Part shown: positions 8,682 through 17,294 of the stretch, in pieces | How the letters are laid out: the number at the start of each line of letters is the position of its first letter | Numbering within the stretch: position 1 is the first letter of the stretch | Origin: Microbacterium sp. LWH13-1.2 | GTDB taxonomy: Bacteria; Actinomycetota; Actinomycetes; Actinomycetales; Microbacteriaceae | NCBI RefSeq assembly: GCF_038397735.1 | Contig: NZ_CP151635.1 | Span: 3,472,001-3,536,000, forward strand | DNA length: 64,000 nucleotides | Reading direction: 5' to 3' | The notes under the pieces: generated by a model | What the model was told of the DNA's origin: nothing | Seen by the model: only the letters and a program-made list of their open reading frames with translations | Database searches by the model: none | Position numbers and translations under genes: made by a program

Positions 8682-8981
8682 ATGACCGCCGCTGAAGACC
8701 CCCGGGCTGAACTCCTGCGACTGCGTTCGAGCATCGACAACATCGACGCCGCACTCATCTTCATGCTCGCGGAGCGCTTCCGCGCCACGCAGCAGGTCGG
8801 ACAGCTCAAAGCCGAGCACCAGATGCCGGCATCCGATCCGGGTCGTGAGGAGCAGCAGGTCGCGCGCCTCAAGGCTCTCGCCGAGGATGCGCACCTCGAC
8901 CCCGAGTTCGCTGAGAAGTGGTTCAACTTCGTCGTGGCCGAGGTGATCCGCCATCACACGGAAGCCGCCGAGGGGCGATGA
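8682..8981 (+). CDS. Chorismate mutase (AroQ type)
   Basis: A 99-residue all-helical protein of the AroQ fold, catalysing chorismate to prephenate in phenylalanine and tyrosine synthesis. Conserved features are the first helix LLRLRSSIDNIDAALIFMLAERF, seen here as LRSSIDNID and LAERFRAT, the basic residue of AERFR, and VGQLKAEH with the catalytic Lys. The length matches free-standing actinobacterial enzymes that may associate with DAHP synthase. No signal peptide is present, so it is the cytosolic rather than the secreted type. ATG 8682 follows GTAGGGGG. It is divergent from the AI-2E family gene and appears monocistronic. Confidence 0.9.
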   Translation: MTAAEDPRAELLRLRSSIDNIDAALIFMLAERFRATQQVGQLKAEHQMPASDPGREEQQVARLKALAEDAHLDPEFAEKWFNFVVAEVIRHHTEAAEGR

Positions 8982-9040
8982 TCCGGCCTTCCGGGCGAGT
9001 GACAGTGTGTGCAGCACTCACCCGCCCGGGGACCGAACTA

Positions 9041-9062
9041 AGTTTATTGAATAAACTATGAT
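9041..9062. promoter_or_regulatory. Operator and -10 box upstream of the ROK regulator
   Basis: A perfect 17-bp palindrome AGTTTATT-G-AATAAACT (9041-9057) overlaps a -10-like TATGAT (9057-9062). AT-rich TTTATT/AATAAA half-sites are typical for ROK (NagC/XylR/Mlc) repressors, so autoregulation is likely. The half-site GAATAAAC recurs at 14332-14339 in front of the sugar transport and catabolic genes. Confidence 0.7.
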
Positions 9063-9119
9063 AGAGGTTACGCAGAACCCACTGGTCTGTCAATCGATTC
9101 GGACAACGGGACCGGCTCC

Positions 9120-10286
9120 ATGCTGAACGGCGACGATGCACTCGACACGCAGGCGTCGGTGCGCCGTGCAAACCTGCGTCGGGCGCTGCAGCTCGTGTTC
9201 AGCAGCCCCGGTACCCAGACGAGGGCAGGCATCGCTCGGGCCACCGGGCTCACCGCGGCGACGGCATCGTCTCTGGTCGCCGAGCTCATCGAACTGCAGC
9301 TGATCGCGGAGGGGGCCCAGGCTGCCAGCACAGGCGGCAAGCGGGCCACGACCCTCAGCATCGATGCCGCCCATCACCTCATCCTCGTGCTCGTGGTGAG
9401 GCCGACCGACGCGCGCATCGCGCTGGTCGGTCTCGACGGCGCAGAGGTCGAGACGCGCAGGGTCGGGTACTCGTCCGAGTCGCGGGACCGACTGCTCGAC
9501 GACGCACTCGCCGAGATCGCGACCGCGCACCGCGGCCGACTGCTCGTCGCGGGAGTGCAGCTGCCGGGCACGACCGACGGCCGTTGTGTCTTCGAGAGCG
9601 TGCAACTGGGATGGACGGATGTGCCGCTCGCCGAGCGCTTCGAAGCGGTGCTCGGGATTCCCGTGCTGCTCGTCAACGACGTGGATGCCGAGGCGATCGC
9701 CGAAGCCGCCAGGGAGGACGAATCCTCGGGGTATCGGCTGTTCATCCACATCGGAACCGGAATCGGGGCGGCGGTGACCCTCGATGGCGAACTCGCCCCG
9801 GGTCCTCGCGACCGTGCAGGGGAGATCGGTCATGTGCAGGTGCAGTTCGGCGGCGATGCGCGGGCGTGCCGGTGCGGACGACGCGGGTGCCTGGAGTCCG
9901 TGGCATCGATGACCGCCATGATCGGCGACGACTTCGACGACGCGCTCGACGACCAGGCGATCGGAGGTCTCGCGGCGGCGGCCGATGCGGAGCGGCTGGC
10001 CGAGGGGGCGCGGTCGCTGGCGCGTACGATCAAGCTCATCGCGGCGGTGCTCGACGCCGCCGAGGTCGTGATCGGCGGCCCTGCTCGCGCGCTCGGCGAT
10101 CGATTCCTCCATCTTGTGCAGGCCGAGATCGACTACACGGCGACGGGCACGGCGAACGTGCCCGTACGTTTCGCCGACGCGGATGCCTCGATCTCCACCG
10201 GCGTCGCTCAGGTCGCGTTGTCGAGCGCGCTGGGCGTGCGATGGAGTCCGGCGCAGCTGCGCGCGGCATCCGCTCCGGCATCCTGA
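9120..10286 (+). CDS. ROK family transcriptional regulator (NagC/XylR type)
   Basis: A 388-residue sugar-responsive regulator. The N-terminal winged HTH spans about residues 15-75 (RTRAGIARATGLTAATAS then LVAELIELQLIAEG). The ROK domain follows, with the phosphate-binding-like IHIGTGIGAAVTL, and the zinc motif CRCGRRGCLE near residue 245. The presence of the HTH separates it from ROK kinases such as the one at 15364. It is preceded by a palindromic operator overlapping the -10. The likely target is the sugar ABC importer and catabolic operon 1-5 kb downstream, because a half-site of the operator is repeated there. The inducer is probably a sugar or sugar phosphate of that pathway. Confidence 0.88.
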   Translation: MLNGDDALDTQASVRRANLRRALQLVFSSPGTQTRAGIARATGLTAATASSLVAELIELQLIAEGAQAASTGGKRATTLSIDAAHHLILVLVVRPTDARIALVGLDGAEVETRRVGYSSESRDRLLDDALAEIATAHRGRLLVAGVQLPGTTDGRCVFESVQLGWTDVPLAERFEAVLGIPVLLVNDVDAEAIAEAAREDESSGYRLFIHIGTGIGAAVTLDGELAPGPRDRAGEIGHVQVQFGGDARACRCGRRGCLESVASMTAMIGDDFDDALDDQAIGGLAAAADAERLAEGARSLARTIKLIAAVLDAAEVVIGGPARALGDRFLHLVQAEIDYTATGTANVPVRFADADASISTGVAQVALSSALGVRWSPAQLRAASAPAS

Positions 10287-10306
10287 TCGACGGGCCGGCG
10301 TCGCGC

Positions 10307-10783
10307 TCAGCGCGAGGCGATCCCGACGAGCGCGGCGACGAGTCCGGCGATCACGAGGACCACGATCGCGAGGATGTGCACGATCTTTCCGGCGACGAGC
10401 ATCGGCAGGTCGGGCCCGTCGTAGGAGGCGGGATCGAAGAGCACGCCGCGTGCGCGGAAGCTCCAGCGCATGCCGAATCCGATGCGCCGCAGCGCGTGCG
10501 ACGGCGCGGCGAACGTCTGTCCGCGCTGTTCGCGTGACGCCTTCCATGCCGCCTGGACCGCGTACCAGGAGATGACGAAGAAGGGCATCGCGAGAGACAC
10601 CGCCCAGGCGATGAGGGCGACGCCGATCAGAGTGCCCATCCCGGGGTCGAGCTCTCGGATGAAGAACAGCCCGAGTGCCGCGAGCCCGACGGCCACGGGC
10701 ACGAGCACCACGCCCCAGCCCCATCCGGGGTGGGCGTCGTTTGTCGGTCGCCTCTCGACGCGCCCTGCATCCTGCCAGGTCAT
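10307..10783 (-). CDS. Conserved membrane protein of unknown function
   Basis: A 158-residue protein with three clear hydrophobic segments: two near the N-terminus (VVLVPVAVGLAALGLFFI and GVALIAWAVSLAMPFFVISW) and one at the C-terminus (IVHILAIVVLVIAGLVAALV). Between them lies a basic cytoplasmic loop of about 60 residues with AWKASREQRGQT and a conserved-looking GFGMRWSFRARGVLFDP. No family is recognised with confidence. ATG 10783 is chosen because the sequence before it is not membrane-like. It ends 20 bp from the convergent ROK regulator stop, and its promoter would lie in the 130-bp gap before the sugar permease terminator. Confidence 0.7.
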   Translation of the reverse strand: MTWQDAGRVERRPTNDAHPGWGWGVVLVPVAVGLAALGLFFIRELDPGMGTLIGVALIAWAVSLAMPFFVISWYAVQAAWKASREQRGQTFAAPSHALRRIGFGMRWSFRARGVLFDPASYDGPDLPMLVAGKIVHILAIVVLVIAGLVAALVGIASR

Positions 10784-10912
10784 GTGATCCCCCCTGTCGC
10801 ACCGCGTGGATGACGGAGTCGACCGTCTCAGCGTATCCGGGTGCGCGGGCACGGTCGGTCCGTCGTCCTGGAGCGCCCGCGCCCGCGCCCGCCGGACTTC
10901 TCCTGAGACGAC

Positions 10913-10946
10913 GATGCGGAGCGCCACCGGGGTGGCACTCCGCATC
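10913..10946 (-). terminator. Terminator of the sugar ABC operon
   Basis: A long hairpin: GATGCGGAG (10913-10921) pairs with CTCCGCATC (10938-10946), and after one mismatch GCCACC pairs with GGTGGC, leaving a very short loop. It is 14 bp beyond the stop of the last permease gene in the direction of transcription. Confidence 0.75.
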
Positions 10947-10959
10947 CGTTCCGACGGTG

Positions 10960-11880
10960 CTACTTGACGCTGCCGGCGGTGAGGCCGCCGACGAGGCGCT
11001 TCTCGATGAGCATGAACAGGATCACGACGGGCAGGATCGCGACGATCGAGACGCCGAACACGTACTGCCAGCTGGTCTCGTACTGACCGACGAACTTGGT
11101 CAGCGCGACCGACAGCGGCTGGTTCTTGTCGGTGGAGAGGATCACGAGCGAGGCGGCGAACTCGTTCCAGCAGGCGACGAACGTGAAGACGATCGCGGTC
11201 ACGATGCCGGGCCAGACCAGCGGCAGGTTGATCTTGAACAGCACGGTGAAGCGTCCGGCGCCGTCGATCTGGGCCGCTTCGTCGATCTCCTTCGGGATGC
11301 CGGCGAAGAACGAGTGCATGATCCACACCGCGAACGACAGGTTGAAGGCCGCGTTGATGAAGATCATCGCCGCCCAGGTGTCGCCGAGTCCGAGCACCGT
11401 GAACTGGCGGAACAGACCCGAGGTCAGTACAGCCGGCTGCAGCATCTGCGTCACGATCACCAGGAACAGGAAGACCATGCGTCCGGGGAACCTGAACCGA
11501 GCCGTGTAGTACGCGGCCGGAAGTGAGACGAGCAGCACCAGCAGCGTCGCGAACACGGCGATGATGATGGTCGAGATCAGGTTGTAGGGCAGCGGCGTCT
11601 CGGGGGTCGACCACATCGAGATGTAGTTCTCCCAGTGCCACTCGATCGGCAGGTATGTCGGGTCGACCGAGCGGATCTGCGACTTCGTCTTCACGGATCC
11701 TGCGAACATGATCAGATACGGCAGCACGAAGATCGCGAGCACCAGGATGCCGGCGGCCATGCGCAGGATGACGCGGGGGAGCGTGACCTGGTCTTCCGTG
11801 TAGCGGCGCTTGCGTCCCGGGATGCGGGGAGCGGCGTCGTCGCCTGCGGTCGTGACGAGGGCGGTCTCGGTCAGAGTCAT
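10960..11880 (-). CDS. Carbohydrate ABC transporter permease (MalG-like)
   Basis: A 306-residue inner-membrane permease of the CUT1 family. After a 35-residue polar N-terminus with GRKRRYTEDQ there are about six helices, starting at MAAGILVLAIFVLPYLIMF. The EAA loop is AAQIDGAGRFTVLFKINLPLVWP, visible as AAQIDGAG and INLPLVWPG, which contacts the shared ATPase. The C-terminus KRLVGGLTAGSVK is the standard MalG-type ending. No ATPase gene is in the operon; as in many actinobacteria the importer probably uses a shared MsiK-type ATPase encoded elsewhere. Gap to the upstream permease is 2 bp. Confidence 0.9.
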   Translation of the reverse strand: MTLTETALVTTAGDDAAPRIPGRKRRYTEDQVTLPRVILRMAAGILVLAIFVLPYLIMFAGSVKTKSQIRSVDPTYLPIEWHWENYISMWSTPETPLPYNLISTIIIAVFATLLVLLVSLPAAYYTARFRFPGRMVFLFLVIVTQMLQPAVLTSGLFRQFTVLGLGDTWAAMIFINAAFNLSFAVWIMHSFFAGIPKEIDEAAQIDGAGRFTVLFKINLPLVWPGIVTAIVFTFVACWNEFAASLVILSTDKNQPLSVALTKFVGQYETSWQYVFGVSIVAILPVVILFMLIEKRLVGGLTAGSVK

Positions 11881-11882
11881 GA

Positions 11883-12857
11883 TCAGACCTCCTTCATGGG
11901 CTTGACGGCCTTGACGTAGATCGCGACGATCACGATCACGATGAGGAAGGCCACGACCGACAGCGCGCTCGCGACGTCGACCTTCTTCTGCAGCTCGATG
12001 TACTTGAAGATCATCGTCATGATCGTGTCGGCGCCGTAGCCCGGGATCGATCCGGTCATCACCTTGAGGATCGGCAGCGAGTTGAACACGTTGATGATGT
12101 TGATGAGGATCGCGACCGCGAGAGCGCTGCGCAGCTGGGGCACGACGACTGTCCAGTAGGTGCGTGTGGCTCCGGCGCCATCCATCTTCGCGGCCTCGAG
12201 TGTGTCTGCCGGAACCGTCTGCAGCCCCGCGAGGATCGTGTACGTCGTGAAGGGCAGCGAGACGAAGATCGCGATCACGATCGACCAGGCGAACGCGGTG
12301 GCCGGGTTCTTGGTCCAGCCGTAGCCCACCGCATCGTCGGACAGTCCGATGTCGTACAGGAACTTGTTGAAGACCCCGAAGTACGGCTCGAGGCTGTAGT
12401 AGAAGACCATGGTGGTCATCACGACGGATGCGGCCCACGGCACGATGACGGCCATGCGCACGATCTGTCGACCCGGGAAGGCCTTGTTCAGGATCTGCGC
12501 GAGGCCGAGCGAGATGAGCACGGTGAAGGTCACGACCGCGACGACCCAGATGATCGTGCGGAACATGATCGGCCAGAACTCGGCGAACGTGAACACCGTC
12601 ACGAAGTTGTCGAATCCGACCGAGCCCTTGTCGAGGCCCGACAGCGAGATGTCACGGGTGGAGTTGAAGAACATCACCCCGGCGGGGAACAGCACCACGC
12701 CGATGATGAGGAGGAGGGCGGGGGCGATCCAGGGCAGTGCCTGGAGCAGGTCCTTTCCTCCCGGCCGGCCGCGGGCCGCGCCCGATCGGCGGCCCGGGGT
12801 GCGGGGGCGGCCGGTGGCCGCCCCCGCGAGGTTCGGGGATTCTGTCGTCTGGCTCAT
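11883..12857 (-). CDS. Carbohydrate ABC transporter permease (MalF-like)
   Basis: A 324-residue permease partner for the MalG-like subunit. The N-terminal 45 residues are Arg/Gly/Pro-rich and cytoplasmic; six or more helices follow from LLQALPWIAPALLLIIGV. The EAA-type loop reads AAKMDGAGATRTYWTVVVP. CUT1 transporters of this type import mono- to oligosaccharides and their glycosides. It lies 50 bp after the binding-protein gene and 2 bp before the second permease. Together with the divergent catabolic operon it suggests uptake of an amino sugar, an inference from context only. Confidence 0.9.
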   Translation of the reverse strand: MSQTTESPNLAGAATGRPRTPGRRSGAARGRPGGKDLLQALPWIAPALLLIIGVVLFPAGVMFFNSTRDISLSGLDKGSVGFDNFVTVFTFAEFWPIMFRTIIWVVAVVTFTVLISLGLAQILNKAFPGRQIVRMAVIVPWAASVVMTTMVFYYSLEPYFGVFNKFLYDIGLSDDAVGYGWTKNPATAFAWSIVIAIFVSLPFTTYTILAGLQTVPADTLEAAKMDGAGATRTYWTVVVPQLRSALAVAILINIINVFNSLPILKVMTGSIPGYGADTIMTMIFKYIELQKKVDVASALSVVAFLIVIVIVAIYVKAVKPMKEV

Positions 12858-12907
12858 GGGAATTCCCGAACCTCTCCGTCGCTTGATGTGGGCAGGGTCA
12901 GCGGGAC

Positions 12908-14152
12908 TCAGCCCGCGTCGACCTGCGCCTGGATCTCGGCCAGGACGTCCTGGGCCGGCTTCGACTGCAGCTGGCCGAACAGCGCCTTGAAGGCTCCGTC
13001 GGTCGCCGACCACTTCGGGTTCGTCGACGGGTAGAACTGCGCGTCGGGCAGCACGTCGAGGAACGGCTTGAGAGCCTCCTCGCCGGAGAGCTGCTCGGCA
13101 CCGGACTTGGTGACGGGAAGGAAGCCCTCGGCCTGCACCCACGGCACGTACACGTCGGCCGAGTAGTAGTAGTCGAAGAACTTGGTGATCGCCTCCTGCT
13201 TGTCACCGTCGTTCTGGAACGCCATCAGCTGGTCCATGACGCCGAGCGTGAACGGCGAGCCGTCCTTCGTCGGGATCGGGACGATGGAGTAGTCGAGCTC
13301 GGGGTTGCCCTCCTCGATCTGGCCCACTGTCGGGGGCAGACCCACCTGCATGCCGATCTTGCCCTGGATGAAGATGTCCATGAGCGGCGAGCGCTGGGTC
13401 GAACCGGGGTCTGCCTGAGTGGCGCCCGCGTCGATCATCTTCTTGATCTGCTCGGCACCTGCGAGGTTCTCGGGGGTGTCGATCGTGATCTCAGAGGCAT
13501 CGCCGAACGACCCGCCGCCGCCCCACAGCCACACGGCCGCTTCGGCCTGGGCCTCTTCGGAACCGAGCGGCATGCCGTAACCGGCCACACCGCCGCCGAG
13601 TGCCGACACCTTGGTCGCGGCATCGAGCAGCTCGTCCCAGGTGGTCGGAGCCTCGACGCCCGCCTGCTCGAGCAGCGCGTTGTTGACGAACAGGGCGCGG
13701 GCCGATGCGATCAGCGGCAGGGCGTAGGCGGTGCCGTCGACCTCGGCGTTCGCGAGGAACGCGCCCTGGAAGTCGGAGTAGGTCTCCTCCGAGACCACGT
13801 CCTCGACCGGGTAGAGCAGCTCGTCGCCGACGAATCCGGCGAAGGGTCCGCCGTTGTAGATGTCGGGCGCCTCGCCGGCCTGGATCTTGGTGGAGACGAC
13901 CTTCTCGAGGTTGTCCCACGACTGCACCTCAAGGTCGACCTTGATGTCGGGGTTCTCCTTCTCGAACCCGTCGATCACGTCTTCCCACAGACCCTTGGTG
14001 GCGTCGGAGTAGCTGGGCACCAGAAGGTTGAGCGTCGTCTCGCCCTCGGCGTCTCCGCCGCCTCCCGTCGAGCCGCCGAACCCGCACGAAGCGAGCGTGA
14101 GCGTGGCGGTCGCCGCCAGGGCGACGGCACCGAATCGCAGTGACTTCTTCAT
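12908..14152 (-). CDS. Carbohydrate-binding lipoprotein (CUT1 ABC transporter)
   Basis: A 414-residue extracellular solute-binding protein, family 1. Signal peptide MKKSLRFGAVALAATATL ends in the lipobox LASC (Cys 23), followed by a Gly/Ser linker and the mature domain starting TTLNLLVPSYSD. The segments EKENPDIKVDLEVQSWDNL, AGEAPDIYNGGPFAGFV and YALPLIASARALFVNN match the sugar-binding fold with its hinge. It is first in the operon and faces the SIS/kinase/aldolase operon across a 290-bp regulatory region. The ligand is not evident from sequence; aromatic residues in PWVQAEGFLPV suggest a carbohydrate face. Confidence 0.9.
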   Translation of the reverse strand: MKKSLRFGAVALAATATLTLASCGFGGSTGGGGDAEGETTLNLLVPSYSDATKGLWEDVIDGFEKENPDIKVDLEVQSWDNLEKVVSTKIQAGEAPDIYNGGPFAGFVGDELLYPVEDVVSEETYSDFQGAFLANAEVDGTAYALPLIASARALFVNNALLEQAGVEAPTTWDELLDAATKVSALGGGVAGYGMPLGSEEAQAEAAVWLWGGGGSFGDASEITIDTPENLAGAEQIKKMIDAGATQADPGSTQRSPLMDIFIQGKIGMQVGLPPTVGQIEEGNPELDYSIVPIPTKDGSPFTLGVMDQLMAFQNDGDKQEAITKFFDYYYSADVYVPWVQAEGFLPVTKSGAEQLSGEEALKPFLDVLPDAQFYPSTNPKWSATDGAFKALFGQLQSKPAQDVLAEIQAQVDAG

Positions 14153-14310
14153 GTGTATTGCATTCCTCACTGTGTAGGTGGTGCACAGTCGCAAGCACAA
14201 CTCACGCGACGGTGCGTGTGATCGCCTTCGCCGGTGGCTGGGCGATCGGTTCAAGCCGGGTCGGCTCGAGGAACCCTCCGTGGACCGGATCTGCGGAGGG
14301 GCGGTGGAAC

Positions 14311-14387
14311 TTGTTCGATTATTTGTCAGGAGAATAAACAAATCAAGAGGAACCTTGCAGGATTTCCTCGTGTCGAAATACTATGAT
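14311..14387. promoter_or_regulatory. Divergent control region of sugar importer and catabolic operon
   Basis: An inverted repeat ATTTGT (14321-14326) / ACAAAT (14338-14343) overlaps a second one, TTATT (14319-14323) / AATAA (14333-14337), and includes GAATAAAC, the same half-site as in the ROK operator at 9041. For the rightward operon a -35-like TTGCAG (14355-14360) and -10-like TACTAT (14379-14384) are spaced 18 bp. The AT-rich block stands out from the flanking 70 per cent GC. ROK or DeoR control is likely. Confidence 0.65.
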
Positions 14388-14442
14388 CGAATCAGCACTT
14401 AAACGATCACAAACTTGCAACATCTGGTCCGGAGGGCCCGAC

Positions 14443-15339
14443 ATGACCGAACTTCTGCCCGGCGCACACATGCGCGAAGAACTGAACTCGCAGCCCGAGA
14501 CGTGGGCCCGCGCGGTCGAACTCCGCGACATGCAGGCGCTGCTGCCGGCATCCGGAGCCCGCATCGCGGTCGTCGGCTGCGGAACGTCGTGGTTCATGGC
14601 GCAGTCGTACGCGTTCCTGCGCGAGACCTCGGGCCAGGGTGAGACCGACGCGTTCGCCGCCTCCGAGTCGTTCGTCGACCGCGGCTACGACGCCGTGGTC
14701 GCGCTCACGCGCTCGGGCACGACGACCGAGGTCCTCGAACTGGTCGACCGCATCAAGGGCCGTGTTCCCACGATCGGCGTGATCGGCGACGAGACCTCGC
14801 CGCTCGTCTCTCTCGTCGACGAGGCCGTGCTGCTGCCCTTCGCCGATGAGAAGTCGGTCGTGCAGACCCGCTTCGCGACGACCGCGCTCGCGCTGTTCCG
14901 GGCGTCGCTCGGTGAAGACCTCACCGGTGCGATCGAGGATGCCGCTGGCGTGCTCGCCGCCGACTATGACGACGAGCTCCGCGACGCCGAGCAGTACTCG
15001 TTCCTCGGCCGTGGCTGGACCGTCGGCCTCGCGCACGAGGCCGCACTGAAGATGCGCGAGTCGTCGCAGTCGTGGACAGAGTCGTACCCGTCGATGGAGT
15101 ACCGCCACGGTCCGATCGCGATCGCCGCTCCCGGCCGCGTGACCTGGCAGTTCGGTGAGGCGCCCGAGGGACTGGCCGCGCAGGTCGAGGCCACGGGGGC
15201 GCGCTTCGTGCAGCATCCGATCGATCCCCTGGCCGACCTCGTGCGCCTGCACCGCGTCGCACTCGACCGGGCCGTCGCCCGCGGACTCGACCCCGACCAG
15301 CCGCGCAACCTCACGCGATCCGTCATCCTGGATGCATGA
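14443..15339 (+). CDS. SIS domain sugar-phosphate isomerase/deaminase (AgaS/NagB-II-like)
   Basis: A 298-residue cytosolic enzyme with two SIS domains, related to the isomerase half of GlmS. The first domain has IAVVGCGTSWFMAQSYAFL and the phosphate loop ALTRSGTTTEVL; the second has HEAALKMRESS, retaining the Glu/Lys/Glu set of GlmS, and SMEYRHGPIA with the ring-opening His. The C-terminus DQPRNLTRSV matches GlmS DxPRNLAKSV, except that the essential Lys is Arg. No glutaminase domain is present, so it should release ammonia from a hexosamine 6-phosphate rather than make one. ATG 14443 follows GGAGGG. It heads a five-gene co-directional operon. Confidence 0.85.
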   Translation: MTELLPGAHMREELNSQPETWARAVELRDMQALLPASGARIAVVGCGTSWFMAQSYAFLRETSGQGETDAFAASESFVDRGYDAVVALTRSGTTTEVLELVDRIKGRVPTIGVIGDETSPLVSLVDEAVLLPFADEKSVVQTRFATTALALFRASLGEDLTGAIEDAAGVLAADYDDELRDAEQYSFLGRGWTVGLAHEAALKMRESSQSWTESYPSMEYRHGPIAIAAPGRVTWQFGEAPEGLAAQVEATGARFVQHPIDPLADLVRLHRVALDRAVARGLDPDQPRNLTRSVILDA

Positions 15340-15363
15340 CCCGACCCACCTGCGGAGCAGTCG

Positions 15364-16356
15364 ATGACCAGGCCTGAGGATGCGGAGCGCATCGCCGATG
15401 TCGTGAGCGACGCGTCGGGTGAGCGGCTCGCCGCAGCGCGGACGATCGGCGAGGGCGCACCCGTGCTCGCGTTCGACGTCGGGGGCACCGACATCAAGTC
15501 GGCGCTGTTCGACGCCGACGGCACGGCCCTGGGCCTGCGGCGAACGCCGACTCCTGTGGCCGACGGCGACCGGACCGAGGTGCTGATCGAGCGCCTCGGT
15601 GTGCTCGCCGCCGAACTGCAGGCCGATCACCCCGGCGTCGTGCCGCAGGCGGTCGGGCTGGTGGTGCCAGGGATCGTCGACGCGGGTGCCGGACTCGGCG
15701 TCTTCGCCAGCAACCTCGGCTGGCACGACTCGCCGTTGCGCGATCTCGCCTCGACGAAGCTCGGCCTCCCCGTGGCGTTCGACCACGACGTGCGCGCGGC
15801 GAGCTGGGCAGAGCATCGACTCGGAGGCGCTCGCGCCTACTCGAACTCGGTCGTGCTCGTCATCGGCACCGGCATCGCGGGCGCTCTGCTCGTGGGAGGA
15901 GAGCCTTATACGGCGGGCGGCTACGCGGGCGAGATCGGGCACTCGCCGATCGCCGACGGACCCGTGTGCGCCTGCGGTGCGCGTGGATGCCTCGAGATGG
16001 TGGCATCGGCCGGTGCCATCGCGCGCCGCTATCGCGAGGCCACCGGCATCACCCCCGACGGTGCGAAAGACGTGATCGAACGTGCCGCGGACGGCGATCC
16101 TGTCGCCTCCGAGATCTGGAACTCGGCGCTCGACGCGCTGACCCTCTCGCTCGCCCAGCTCACCGCGGTCGTCGCCCCGGAAGCCGTCGTGATCGGCGGG
16201 GGCCTCTCGCGTGCAGGAGGCGCGCTCTTCGACGAACTGCGCGCCCGACTGGCTGAACGCCTGAGCTTCCACCGCCTCCCCGAACTCGTTCCCGCAGAGC
16301 TGTCGGGCAACGCCGGCATCCTCGGAGCGGCCCTGCGCGCGAGGGAGCTCGCATGA
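15364..16356 (+). CDS. ROK family sugar kinase
   Basis: A 330-residue kinase of the ROK family, which phosphorylates hexoses or hexosamines at C6. The ATP-binding start VLAFDVGGTDIKSALFD follows a 35-residue N-terminal extension; the catalytic region has ASNLGWHDSPLRD and FDHDVRAAS, and GEIGHSPIADGP precedes the zinc motif CACGARGCLE. No HTH is present. It lies 24 bp after the SIS gene and overlaps the next kinase by 4 bp. In the proposed pathway it would phosphorylate the imported sugar before the SIS enzyme acts. GalN, GlcN, GalNAc or an uncommon hexose are possible substrates. Confidence 0.88.
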   Translation: MTRPEDAERIADVVSDASGERLAAARTIGEGAPVLAFDVGGTDIKSALFDADGTALGLRRTPTPVADGDRTEVLIERLGVLAAELQADHPGVVPQAVGLVVPGIVDAGAGLGVFASNLGWHDSPLRDLASTKLGLPVAFDHDVRAASWAEHRLGGARAYSNSVVLVIGTGIAGALLVGGEPYTAGGYAGEIGHSPIADGPVCACGARGCLEMVASAGAIARRYREATGITPDGAKDVIERAADGDPVASEIWNSALDALTLSLAQLTAVVAPEAVVIGGGLSRAGGALFDELRARLAERLSFHRLPELVPAELSGNAGILGAALRARELA

Positions 16357-17294
16357 TCCTCACCGTCACCCCCAACCCGGCGCTCGATCTCACCTGGCAC
16401 GTCGATCGACTCACCCTCGGCGAGACGCACAGGGCCAATGCCGGTGCCGTGCGTGCCGGCGGCAAGGGCCTCAACGTCGCGAGAGTCGCGCACGCGCAGG
16501 GCGCCTCGGTGCTTGCGGTGTCGACGGCCGGAGGTCGCAGCGGCGTCGAGCTCGCCGCCGAGCTCGGAGCGAGCGGTGTGCCGCACCGGCTCGTGCCCGT
16601 GGTCGGTGCCACGAGGCAGAGCATCGCGATCGTCGACCACGAGCTCGGCGACACCACCATCGTGAACGAGCGCGGCGTGAACCCGACAGACCCCGAGTGG
16701 GCGGCCCTGCTCGGCGAGGTCGTCGACGCTCTCCCCGGCGCGCAGGTGCTGGTGATCTCCGGCAGTCTTCCGCCCGGGGCACCCGAGACGCTGCTGCCAC
16801 TGCTCATCGGCACCGCGCGGGACACGGGCGTGCCCGTGATCGTCGACACGTCCGGCCCCGCCCTGCTGCTCGCGGCGGATGCGGGAGCATCCGTCCTGAA
16901 GCCCAACGCCGCCGAACTCGTCGAGGCGACCGGCATCACCGACCCCGTCGAAGGCGCCCGGTCGCTGATCGAGCGCGGTGTCGGCCTCGTGCTGCTGTCG
17001 CTCGGTGCCGAGGGCATGCTCGCGGTCACGTCATCCGACGTGCTGCACGCCCGCCTCGATGCCCCGCTCGCGGGCAATCCGACCGGGGCGGGGGATGCCG
17101 CAGTGGCAGCCTGCGCGGTGCTCTACGCCGACGGCATCCGCGACCCCGAGGCGATCCTGCGCCGAGCGACCGCCTGGTCGGCCGCCGCCGTGCTCATGCC
17201 GCTCGCCGGCGAGATCTCCGACGACTGGGAGGCGCTCGACGCGCGTCTCGTCGTCGCCCCCTTCACCCCCACCGTTCGAGAGGAACGTCTGTGA
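16353..17294 (+). CDS. PfkB family 1-phosphofructokinase/tagatose-6-phosphate kinase-like
   Basis: A 313-residue ribokinase-fold kinase of the LacC/FruK subgroup, which adds a second phosphate to a ketose phosphate. The N-terminus ILTVTPNPALDLTWHVDRL and GGKGLNVARVAHAQG form the substrate site, VISGSLPPG the middle motif, and GNPTGAGDA holds the catalytic Asp and anion hole. The start overlaps the ROK kinase stop (ATGA), and its own stop overlaps the aldolase GTG. Its place between a SIS enzyme and a ketose-bisphosphate aldolase supports tagatose 6-phosphate or fructose 6-phosphate as substrate. Confidence 0.88.
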   Translation: MILTVTPNPALDLTWHVDRLTLGETHRANAGAVRAGGKGLNVARVAHAQGASVLAVSTAGGRSGVELAAELGASGVPHRLVPVVGATRQSIAIVDHELGDTTIVNERGVNPTDPEWAALLGEVVDALPGAQVLVISGSLPPGAPETLLPLLIGTARDTGVPVIVDTSGPALLLAADAGASVLKPNAAELVEATGITDPVEGARSLIERGVGLVLLSLGAEGMLAVTSSDVLHARLDAPLAGNPTGAGDAAVAACAVLYADGIRDPEAILRRATAWSAAAVLMPLAGEISDDWEALDARLVVAPFTPTVREERL

